7,030 nucleotides of DNA from Gemmatimonadota bacterium. GTDB taxonomy: Bacteria > Latescibacterota > UBA2968 > UBA8231. Location: NCBI GenBank assembly GCA_018673255.1, contig JABHDC010000130.1:1-7030 (forward strand), read 5' to 3'. Of this stretch, positions 1-5,848 are shown in pieces. The translations under genes and the position numbers were made by a program. Every line of letters begins with the position of its first letter. Positions within the stretch are counted from its first letter, which is position 1. The notes under the pieces were generated by a model, which did no database searches, was not told where the DNA came from, and saw only the letters and a program-made list of their open reading frames with translations.

Positions 1-561
1 ACCCTGGAATTGGACCGCACCTTCGAAGAGCGTGATCTGATCTCGGCCAAGGTGGTCGAGGTGCTCGAGAAGTCAGGGGAGATGTGGGGAATTCGAGTGC
101 ATCGTTACGAGATCAAGAATCTGTCGCCACCGCCAACAGTGAAGAACGCGATGGAAAAGCAGGTCACGGCAGAACGAAATCGCCGCGCCATCGTCGCCGG
201 GTCCGAGGGTGACAAACAGAGCCGGATCAACACCTCCGAGGGCAAGCGACAGGACCTGATCAATCGCTCGGAAGGTGAGATGCAGCGCATGATCAACGAG
301 GCCCAGGGACAGGCCGAAGAAGTTCGCTCTATCGCTCACGCGACGGCTCAGTCGATCGGGAAGATCGCCGCTTCGATCAGTGTGCCGGGTGGTGAGTCGT
401 CGGTGCGTCTGCAACTGGCGGAGAAGTACCTCCGACGACTGCGGGGGCTTGCGAACGCCAAGACGAGTGTTCTGTTGCCGATCGATCTGGCCAATCCCAA
501 GCAACTACTCGACTCTATTGAGTTGATTGGCTTTGACGAAGAGAAATCAAGCAGGATGTGA
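1..561 (+). CDS. SPFH/Band 7 (stomatin/paraslipin-like) protein, C-terminal part
   Basis: The gene is open at the left edge; reading from base 1 gives 186 residues before TGA at 559-561. The visible part is the end of the SPFH domain followed by the helical tail. The segment HRYEIKNLSPPPTVKNAM (residues 34-51) followed by QVTAERNRRA matches the conserved 'YEI-x-I-PP-x-x-V-x-x-AM-x-x-Q-x-x-AER-x-x-RA' region of stomatins, paraslipins and QmcA. It is followed by four hendecad units starting at residues 68, 79, 90 and 101 (SEG, SEG, SEG, AQG, spaced exactly 11), the coiled coil by which such proteins oligomerise. The family forms membrane-anchored rings that organise proteases and membrane domains; the N-terminal membrane anchor is outside the window. 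The far C-terminus (LLPIDLANPKQLL) is not a family signature I know. The next gene converges on it 105 bases downstream; that gap has only a short GC-rich inverted repeat at 580-590 and no clear terminator. Confidence 0.88.
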   Translation, partial: TLELDRTFEERDLISAKVVEVLEKSGEMWGIRVHRYEIKNLSPPPTVKNAMEKQVTAERNRRAIVAGSEGDKQSRINTSEGKRQDLINRSEGEMQRMINEAQGQAEEVRSIAHATAQSIGKIAASISVPGGESSVRLQLAEKYLRRLRGLANAKTSVLLPIDLANPKQLLDSIELIGFDEEKSSRM

Positions 562-666
562 TGCATTTGGTCTGCAGATGGCGGACCGCCTGAACGCCGA
601 GGCGCGCCGACGCAGCTTGGCTTTTATGGGATGCTCTCGGCGCGATCGGGGAGCCAGGGTAGGTCT

Positions 667-3168
667 CTACCGGTCTCGGCCCAGCGTGCCCTGGAAGACC
701 ATGCCCGTCGTTGTGCTCACGGAATAGGACGTGGGCTCCTGCGCGGCCTGCGGCGACAGGCGCCGCGTTTCCAGGGTCGGTCGGTCCGTAGGCAGTACCT
801 GGTACCGCCCATCCTTGATGGTGTCAAAGCAGAGGATATCGGCATCCAGCTCATGGGCCGTACCCTCTGCGTCGCTGATCCGGCACGGCCCGCCCCAGGG
901 ATTTCGCAGGCGGCAAGGCTCTCCAAGCCGGGATTCGATCTCGACAAACGCCACCTCTCCCTGCTGGTGCGCGGACGTGACCAGGAAACCCCCTCGTGCC
1001 AGCAGGCGGAAGGATGACTCCCAGGCTTCCGGCCAGGCGGGAAAGACGCGGATGATCTCAGGCCCACCGGGTGAGGCCGCAACACTCTGCAGCAGTCCTT
1101 CCTGCAACGCGGTGCTGATGCATCCAAGGTGTTCAATGGAGTGCGCCTGATCGGCTCCCTCGAAGAGACTCCAGCCGTTGGGCAAGGGTGAAAAGGCGGC
1201 GTAGTAGCTGCCCAGAACCGCGGGGAGTAACTCACCCCGTCCAGCTCGGACCCACGCGATGGGCGTCCGGATGGCTGTATTGCATGAGTCGCCGTGCAGG
1301 ATCGATTGCATGCGGGGGGCCAGATCCAGGGTCTTCTGCACGATGTCGTCGACTGCAGGATCGCGCGTCTCCAGGGTCCAGTCCTCAAAAGGAAAGACGG
1401 GATTCAGCCACACATCCTCCGGGTTGTGCTGGCCGTCGACGTCGCCCAGATGGCCTGCCGCCCAAACGTCGTTGGCGAGTACGCCGCCGGTGAGTGCCTG
1501 TGACTGCGGATCGCTCCCCATCGGATAGGGCGCCAGGTGGTCCAGCAGGTCCTGCCATTTGACGCGGAGCTCGTCATCGAGCCGGAGGATTTGTGCCACG
1601 CGTATCGCCAGTGGTGTGGTACCGCGAATCGCCGCCAGGTCCCAGATGCCATCTGAGGCTCCCCAGAAATCCTCATGGACGTTGGTCCCGTGAATGTGGA
1701 GTCGACCGTCGTCCTCCTTCACCGCCAGGTGTCGGTAGAACTCGACCGTCGCCTTGAGCAGGGGATACGCGTGGCTCGCCAGCCATTGGGTGTCCCCTGT
1801 GTATCGGTAACGCCACCAGGCCTGTACTGCCAGCTCGCACCCTGAGGAAACGACATGGCTGATCCAGGTGTATCGTCCTGCGGCCAACTCTTTCTCAGCT
1901 CCGGCAAGAACCCGCAGGCTGCAGTCATACTGTCCTAGAGCGCGGGCTCTGTTGGAGAACTGGAGAGAGCTCTTCCTGCCCAGATAGACGTCCTGGAATT
2001 CCTCGCCGATGTCGTTTGGCAGGATGACGGGCCCATCGAAGGGTGTGGTCTCGGCGTAGAAGGCGCCCTCGGCTCCCCAGCGTTGAGAGCCAGCCCTGAG
2101 GCAGTCTGGAAGCTGCTTCAGGTACATGTCGAAGTAGGGTTGGGTCAGATCGATGGCATAGGCAGCCAACAGCGGGAAATAGTGCATCTCCGTGGTCCAC
2201 ACCCAGAACTGCGCCCCCCATCGACGAATGTCACCATCGGTGATGAATAGGGAGCCGTTCCACTTGGGAGGTAACATCCCCCGGGACGTGGCTGCCATGG
2301 CGTACAGATGGAGCGTGCGGACACGCTCCATGAAATCAGCGTTGCCGTCGGTGCTGGTCAGGTGCACGAACGTGCGCGACCAAAAGCCCGACCACCAGCG
2401 TGAGTGCTCCTGGCGGCGGATATTGCAGGCCTGGCCAGAGGCCTGCTCCAACAGGTGGAGGGCTGCATCTGCCGCGTCTACCTGCCGGCACCAGGAGGCG
2501 GAACTGGTGACGAGGATCTCGGTCTCGCCCTGGCGCGCGGGAGAGACGAGCGTCCGCGCTCTTTCGGAGATTTCCTCAACCTGCACATCCGGTCCGAGGA
2601 TGGTGGCGGCGACCCCGGAGGCACAGTGATGGTCGTGCTCGTCGAACTGTTGGACGAGGAGTACGTGGTCACTGGCGTCACGGAATTGGTACATGGCCTG
2701 GTGAGCACCCGTCTGCAGCACTGGAGGGCGCCACATCGACACGGTCACGCGCACCGGCTGCGGGTGTGCGCGTTGGTCATCCACTTCCAGGGACAGGATG
2801 TCGGCGGCGGCGGACAGGAAGCAGCGGATGCGGACATCCAGACCCACGATGGTGCATTCGGCGTCGTACAGTGACAGTCGCTGGAGAAAGACTTCACTCG
2901 CCTGGAATGGCTCGCCGCCCAGTTCGATGCTGACCTGGGCGCAACCGCCGCAGTAGTCCGTGTCCCCGCCCTGGCGGCCGTCGTGGTGCTTGTTGACCGC
3001 ATACACATCGCAGCGATTGATCTGCAGACACACGGTGCCTGGTGTGGTCCAGACCATGGTCCCCATACGGCCATTGCCGAGGGGGTGCCCCTCCAGGGGC
3101 GTTGCCGCCGGGCTGTGGTAGATCAGATCGGCCCGTGAGACCAGCGCACGGTGGTCGACGTCAAGCAT
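667..3168 (-). CDS. GH95-like (alpha/alpha)6-barrel glycosidase with N-terminal DUF5703-like domain
   Basis: An 833-residue protein with the three-part plan of GH95/GH65-clan glycosidases. The N-terminal beta-sandwich (about 1-245) opens with the signature HPLGNGRMGTMVW (28-40) and LQINRCDVY (48-56), as in DUF5703/GH95 N-domains. The helical barrel (about 250-680) contains PPKWNGSLFITDGDIRRWGA (300-319), FWVWTTEMHYFPLLAAY, AETTPFDGPVILPNDIGEEF and GTNVHEDFWGASDGIWDLAA (495-514). The C-terminal sheet domain (about 700-780) carries IIRVFPAWPEAWESSF...LLARGGF, typical of GH95 ends. The family inverts alpha-linked sugars such as L-fucose or L-galactose, but this branch is distant and its substrate is unknown. 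Glu499 in HEDFWG sits roughly where GH95 has its acid; that is inference. No signal peptide is visible, so it is probably cytoplasmic. The ATG at 3168 gives a full N-domain but has only a weak ribosome site. It is divergent from the isomerase gene at 3424. Fold is secure; substrate is not. Confidence 0.9.
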   Translation of the reverse strand: MLDVDHRALVSRADLIYHSPAATPLEGHPLGNGRMGTMVWTTPGTVCLQINRCDVYAVNKHHDGRQGGDTDYCGGCAQVSIELGGEPFQASEVFLQRLSLYDAECTIVGLDVRIRCFLSAAADILSLEVDDQRAHPQPVRVTVSMWRPPVLQTGAHQAMYQFRDASDHVLLVQQFDEHDHHCASGVAATILGPDVQVEEISERARTLVSPARQGETEILVTSSASWCRQVDAADAALHLLEQASGQACNIRRQEHSRWWSGFWSRTFVHLTSTDGNADFMERVRTLHLYAMAATSRGMLPPKWNGSLFITDGDIRRWGAQFWVWTTEMHYFPLLAAYAIDLTQPYFDMYLKQLPDCLRAGSQRWGAEGAFYAETTPFDGPVILPNDIGEEFQDVYLGRKSSLQFSNRARALGQYDCSLRVLAGAEKELAAGRYTWISHVVSSGCELAVQAWWRYRYTGDTQWLASHAYPLLKATVEFYRHLAVKEDDGRLHIHGTNVHEDFWGASDGIWDLAAIRGTTPLAIRVAQILRLDDELRVKWQDLLDHLAPYPMGSDPQSQALTGGVLANDVWAAGHLGDVDGQHNPEDVWLNPVFPFEDWTLETRDPAVDDIVQKTLDLAPRMQSILHGDSCNTAIRTPIAWVRAGRGELLPAVLGSYYAAFSPLPNGWSLFEGADQAHSIEHLGCISTALQEGLLQSVAASPGGPEIIRVFPAWPEAWESSFRLLARGGFLVTSAHQQGEVAFVEIESRLGEPCRLRNPWGGPCRISDAEGTAHELDADILCFDTIKDGRYQVLPTDRPTLETRRLSPQAAQEPTSYSVSTTTGMVFQGTLGRDR

Positions 3169-3244
3169 GGGTAACTCGCTGGTTCGGTTGGATGGAAAGG
3201 ACGCTGGCAGGCGCCGTGAGCGAATAGCTTGGACAAGGCGCCAT

Positions 3245-3258
3245 TATGGTGAGTCTGG
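3245..3258 (+). repeat. dispersed repeat, copy in the divergent promoter region
   Basis: The 14-base word TATGGTGAGTCTGG is identical to 4839-4852. The flanks are also similar: GGCGCCAT before it here against GGCGTCAC there, and a CAAGCG shortly after it in both. This suggests a diverged repeat of about 40-50 bases. Confidence 0.5.
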
Positions 3259-3413
3259 TGTGCTCTGTGCAAGCGATCTTGCCGTGCCGGGTCTTGCATC
3301 CTGTCGATGGGCAGCCGTCTTCTGGCCACCACATGCCTGCATGCTACCTTGACTCATCGACGGTCGCAAGAATCGGTATTCACGAGGTATCGGGCCATGA
3401 GCCTGACCAAGAT

Positions 3414-3418
3414 GGAGG
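3414..3418 (+). promoter_or_regulatory. ribosome binding site of the isomerase/epimerase gene
   Basis: GGAGG lies five bases before the ATG at 3424. It decides between three in-frame ATGs (3397, 3412, 3424): the second overlaps the GGAGG itself and the first has no purine-rich site ahead of it. The protein read from 3424 also begins as this family usually does. Confidence 0.75.
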
Positions 3419-3423
3419 ATCCA

Positions 3424-4239
3424 ATGATACCGGGTGTATGGACACAGTACTTCCGCAGCGCCAGTCCCGAGCAGATGGTCGAGCTGTTCGCGTCCAGGCA
3501 GTGGTTCCACCTGGAGCTGTCCAGCGAACACGGTGAAGAGCTACTGGGCCGTGGTGAGCCGGACAAGACGGGACAAGAATTTGCACACTATGCGCAGGAG
3601 CGCGGCGTTCACTTTCCCCAGGGTCACCTGTGGCTCACGGTGGACATCTGTGCCGAGAATCAGGCAGAGGTCATCGATGATCTGAAACGCTGGTTGGATC
3701 TGTTCGTCGCCACTGGGGTGAAGGCCGGGGTCCTGCACCCGGGGGGCAATCAGATGCGTCGGCAGCAACAGTCGCCTGCTGCTGTACTCGACAGCCAGAC
3801 CCAGGCCCTGGGACAACTGTGCACCCATTTGCAGGGCACCGATTTCACGCTGTGTCTTGAGAATGTGCCGGGCACACCAGAAGTTGAGCAGTTGCTCTCG
3901 ATCATCAGTGCCGTGGACAGCCAACGGTTGGGCATCTGCCTGGATACGGGCCACCTGAACATGGCAGGTGGCGATCAGGGCCACTTTCTGCGCCAGGCTG
4001 GCGATCGGCTCAAGGCGATGCATCTGGCGGACAATGAGGGCAAGACCGACCAGCACATGATGCCCTACGGCCGAGGTAGTGTTGACTGGTCGGCGGTCAT
4101 GGGCGGCTTGAAGGATCTGGGCTACGAGGGCCTGCTGAATCTGGAAATCCCGGGGGAGTCAAAGGCGCCCGAGCCGGTGTTGCTGGCCAAGCTGGATTAC
4201 TTGCAGGTCTTGATGCGCTATCTGGTGGAAGAAGCCTAA
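3424..4239 (+). CDS. sugar phosphate isomerase/epimerase-like TIM-barrel protein
   Basis: A 271-residue protein of the xylose-isomerase-like TIM barrel superfamily (AP_endonuc_2 fold; hydroxypyruvate isomerase, inosose dehydratase, ketose 3-epimerase relatives), at the usual 250-300 length. The metal-site and substrate motifs occur in the expected order: LHPGGN (His105), CLENVPG (Glu146), CLDTGHLN (Asp174, His177), MHLADN (His200, Asp203), DQHMMPYGRGSVDW (His211) and NLEIPGE (Glu241). A divalent-metal-dependent isomerase, epimerase or dehydratase acting on a small sugar or polyol is therefore expected, in the cytoplasm; the exact substrate cannot be read from sequence. The start at 3424 is chosen because of GGAGG five bases upstream. 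It is divergent from the GH95-like gene, which suggests a shared catabolic role, and no further gene follows on its strand for over 2 kb. No strong terminator follows the TAA: only a 4-bp stem at 4240-4252. Confidence 0.9.
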   Translation: MIPGVWTQYFRSASPEQMVELFASRQWFHLELSSEHGEELLGRGEPDKTGQEFAHYAQERGVHFPQGHLWLTVDICAENQAEVIDDLKRWLDLFVATGVKAGVLHPGGNQMRRQQQSPAAVLDSQTQALGQLCTHLQGTDFTLCLENVPGTPEVEQLLSIISAVDSQRLGICLDTGHLNMAGGDQGHFLRQAGDRLKAMHLADNEGKTDQHMMPYGRGSVDWSAVMGGLKDLGYEGLLNLEIPGESKAPEPVLLAKLDYLQVLMRYLVEEA

Positions 4240-4327
4240 CGGCTTTGGGCCGCCGGTGGTGACAGCCCGCAGGCTCTGGCTCAGATGTGAGCAGCCGATC
4301 AGAAGGGATCGAGCCTGAGGAAGTGCA

Positions 4328-4447
4328 GCACGCGGTCGTGCCAACCAGGACCGACTGGGCGTCACGTCTGCCAAGGAGATCGCACGCGATCGTGCCAACC
4401 AGGATCGACGCCCGCCACGTCTGCCAAGGCGATCGCACCGATCGTGC
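4328..4447. repeat. 54/53-base tandem repeat, two units plus a partial third, with a recurring palindrome
   Basis: Unit 1 (4331-4384) and unit 2 (4385-4437) align along their whole length. They share GTGCCAACCAGGA, then CACGTCTGCCAAGG, then GATCGCA, differing in a short central block and by one base in length. Each junction carries a small palindrome: GCACGcggtCGTGC at 4328-4341, GCACGcgatCGTGC at 4382-4395, and a reduced GCACcgatcGTGC at 4435-4447, spaced 54 and 53 bases apart. It is not a CRISPR array, since the spacers are themselves copies of one another. The array overlaps the hipA remnant, so one repeat edge may derive from hipA coding sequence. Confidence 0.75.
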
Positions 4448-4481
4448 GCCCCCACAGTTTGACTTCAGCGACGGTGTTCAA
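4362..4481 (-). pseudogene. probable 5' remnant of a HipA-family toxin kinase gene
   Basis: Reading on the minus strand from TTG at 4481 gives NTVAEVKLWGRTIGAIALAD for the first residues after the start. This closely resembles the first beta strands of the HipA N-terminal domain, where family members begin with 'AEV-x-LWG-x-x-IGAV'. A GGCGGA lies a few bases upstream as a possible ribosome site. After about 21 residues the similarity stops at the tandem repeat and the frame ends at TGA (4362-4364) after 39 residues, against roughly 400 for an intact HipA. HipA kinases phosphorylate a tRNA synthetase and are neutralised by the HTH protein HipB, usually encoded just upstream. I see no HipB-like frame at 4482-5000. 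The match is short, so this is a likely but not certain assignment. Confidence 0.5.
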
Positions 4482-4824
4482 GGGAATTCCGCCCAGCTGG
4501 TTCCATCATCCGGCCCTGTCTTGCGGCGGCCCGATGCTCGCTGTCGACTTGGACCCGGCGCGCGGTGATTCCGCCGAACACCCAGCGGCGTTCGATGAGG
4601 GGCGCTCACTCGGCGCCATGATCCTGCTCTCCCATGAGACGTGGATTTCTGGAACGTGGAATATCTGCCAAATTTCTATCTATACCACGAGCAGATGGTC
4701 CATTAGGCAGAATACGGTCTCATTTTCCACTTCGCGCGGCGCAGACGAGATGGGGAAGTAGAAACCTGTGGGTGTTTTCCACTTGCATGCGCGGCAACCT
4801 CATCTGCGTGGCGGCGCATAGGAT

Positions 4825-4852
4825 CGACTGGGCGTCACTATGGTGAGTCTGG
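4825..4852 (+). repeat. dispersed repeat, bridging copy
   Basis: The first half, CGACTGGGCGTCAC (4825-4838), is identical to 4352-4365 inside tandem unit 1. The second half, TATGGTGAGTCTGG (4839-4852), is identical to 3245-3258 in the divergent promoter region. The element therefore links the two other repeat sites into one family. It is followed by GGCAAGCGGACGATCGCC, comparable to the CCAAGGAGATCGCACG that follows GTCTG in tandem unit 1. Confidence 0.55.
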
Positions 4853-5011
4853 GGACTGGCAAGCGGACGATCGCCGAGACATAGGCACCCAGAGACCCGC
4901 GGATGCCGATCTCTTTCGTGCGCTGTCCAGCCGCAACGGGTCGGCTTCAAACCATTGCCAGGTCCATCCAGCCATGCGTGCCTGCATGAAGGGCGAATCA
5001 GGGGACAGCAT

Positions 5012-5030
5012 GGCGTCGGCAGCCGACGCC
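5012..5030 (-). terminator. perfect 9-base hairpin behind the pseudouridine synthase gene
   Basis: GGCGTCGGC and its exact reverse complement GCCGACGCC are separated by one base, giving an 8-bp GC-rich stem with a 3-base loop. It begins eight bases after the stop codon of the gene at 5039-5746. There is no T-tract after it on the minus strand, so it is either a U-less terminator or an mRNA 3'-end stabilising hairpin. Confidence 0.5.
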
Positions 5031-5038
5031 TGCTCTGA

Positions 5039-5746
5039 TCACTTCATGAGTGCCCCGAAATAAGAGGGCATCCTCGCCTCGAAGGTCATCTTTTCCTTCG
5101 AACAGGGATGTATCAAGCTCAGGGAAGCAGCGTGGAGTGCCAGTCGCTTGATGGACTTCTCCTCTTTCCTGCCATACTGCTTATCCCCAACAACGTGATG
5201 ACGCGCATCTGCGAAGTGAACTCGGATCTGGTTTTTTCTACCCGTTTGCAGATCGATTTCAAGTAGAGAGTATCTGGTGGATTCGCTCAGGACTTTGTAG
5301 CCCGTCTTCGCCAGTTTCCCCTGGGCGGGGTCTTTGACAGAATAGACTCTATGAGCAGTATTCTCAGCCAGATAGGAGCTGATGAGGCCCTCTTCCTGAT
5401 CAAGTTTCCCGTGAACAACAGCGAAGTACTTTTTCTGAAAGGTCGACCACTCAGCCTGAAGAAAGTGTTTGGCCTCTTCGTTCTTGGCGAACACGATAAC
5501 GCCTGATGTATCCCTGTCCAGCCGGTGCACGATGAACAGCCGGCTTCTGGATTTGGGATCTCCTTTTCGTACGTAGTTGGTCAGCAGATAGTAGGCTGTG
5601 TTCTCCCGAACCCGGTCTGTGCTCACGGTCAGCAGACCACTCGCCTTATCGACAACCACGATATCGTGATCCTCGAAAAGGATCGGGACCCCCCTGGGTT
5701 GAAATCGTTTGGGAGGTTGCTTGAATGGTTTTCGATTGGGTGGCAT
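5039..5746 (-). CDS. RluA-family RNA pseudouridine synthase, single-domain type
   Basis: The enzyme converts specific uridines in rRNA or tRNA to pseudouridine. The 235-residue protein starts at ATG 5746 (MPPNRKPFKQPPKRF) and enters the catalytic core at ILFEDHDIVVVDKASGLLTV (22-41). The catalytic motif HRLDRDTSG lies at 74-82 with Asp77 as the expected nucleophile, and the second conserved motif TGRKNQIRVHF is at 168-178. There is no N-terminal S4 domain, as in the short RluA/RluC-like branch, and length is normal for that branch. The reading frame is open further upstream to about 6090, but residues before this ATG belong to a glycosidase remnant, so the upstream extension is very likely not part of the enzyme. 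An ATG at 5761 is an alternative start. GC content is clearly lower than in the neighbours (28 of 60 bases at 5341-5400), hinting at a different origin. Target site unknown. Confidence 0.93.
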   Translation of the reverse strand: MPPNRKPFKQPPKRFQPRGVPILFEDHDIVVVDKASGLLTVSTDRVRENTAYYLLTNYVRKGDPKSRSRLFIVHRLDRDTSGVIVFAKNEEAKHFLQAEWSTFQKKYFAVVHGKLDQEEGLISSYLAENTAHRVYSVKDPAQGKLAKTGYKVLSESTRYSLLEIDLQTGRKNQIRVHFADARHHVVGDKQYGRKEEKSIKRLALHAASLSLIHPCSKEKMTFEARMPSYFGALMK

Positions 5747-5848
5747 TGAATAGTCGCCCATACAGATTGAGGGTCTTCCGGTCAGATAACATGCAGTAAC
5801 CGAGGTCCCGGATCGAGGGCCATCATCTCCCGCCTGGACGAAGCCGAT

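Larger units (their letters stand above)
3169..3423. promoter_or_regulatory. divergent intergenic control region
   Basis: This 255-base non-coding stretch lies between the starts of the glycosidase (minus) and the isomerase/epimerase (plus), so both promoters should lie here. A TTGACT at 3349-3354 could be a -35 box for the plus gene, but no good -10 sits at 16-18 bases; the nearest AT-rich hexamer, TATTCA at 3377, is 22 bases away. One copy of a short repeat shared with 4839-4852 lies at 3245-3258. No clear operator palindrome was found. Functional assignment is inferred from gene orientation. Confidence 0.5.
4240..5038. other. 800-base stretch without an intact gene; repeats and gene remnants
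   Basis: This stretch has no open frame that reads like a complete protein. It holds a tandem repeat (4328-4447), a probable hipA 5' remnant on the minus strand (4362-4481), a dispersed-repeat copy (4825-4852), and a hairpin behind the pseudouridine synthase gene (5012-5030). An AT-richer patch at about 4640-4725 contains a 22-codon plus-strand frame ending at 4706 whose peptide, rich in Phe, Tyr, His and Asn, looks more protein-like than chance but which I do not recognise. The rest (about 4500-4640 and 4860-5010) shows nothing I can name. Two 10-base copies of TTTTCCACTT occur at 4723 and 4775. No tRNA was seen. Confidence 0.6.

Noticed and set aside
73..504. Long minus-strand open frame opposite the SPFH gene
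   Set aside because: Its sense-strand partner has clear family motifs; the minus translation is Arg/Leu/Asp-rich noise typical of antisense to GC-rich coding DNA.
580..590. GGCGG-A-CCGCC inverted repeat between the convergent genes as a terminator
   Set aside because: Stem of only four to five bases with no T-tract on either strand.
2192..2874. Overlapping plus-strand frames opposite the GH95-like gene
   Set aside because: They are antisense shadows of a gene with continuous family motifs across the same bases.
3349..3382. Sigma-70 promoter for the isomerase/epimerase gene (TTGACT ... TATTCA)
   Set aside because: Spacing is 22 bases, too long for a standard promoter; no better -10 hexamer is present at 16-18 bases.
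4328..4447. CRISPR-like array (short palindromic repeats at 53-54 base spacing)
   Set aside because: The 'spacers' between the palindromes are copies of each other, the repeat is only about 14 bases, and there are no cas genes. It is a tandem repeat.
4444..4761. Plus-strand open frame of about 105 codons in the gene-free stretch
   Set aside because: No recognisable motif, no ribosome site, and it lies opposite the better-supported hipA remnant; retained only as a possible source for the fragment at 4638-4706.
4720..4950. Minus-strand open frame of 76 codons, considered as a HipB antitoxin upstream of the hipA remnant
   Set aside because: No helix-turn-helix pattern; Cys/His/Arg-rich composition looks like noise.
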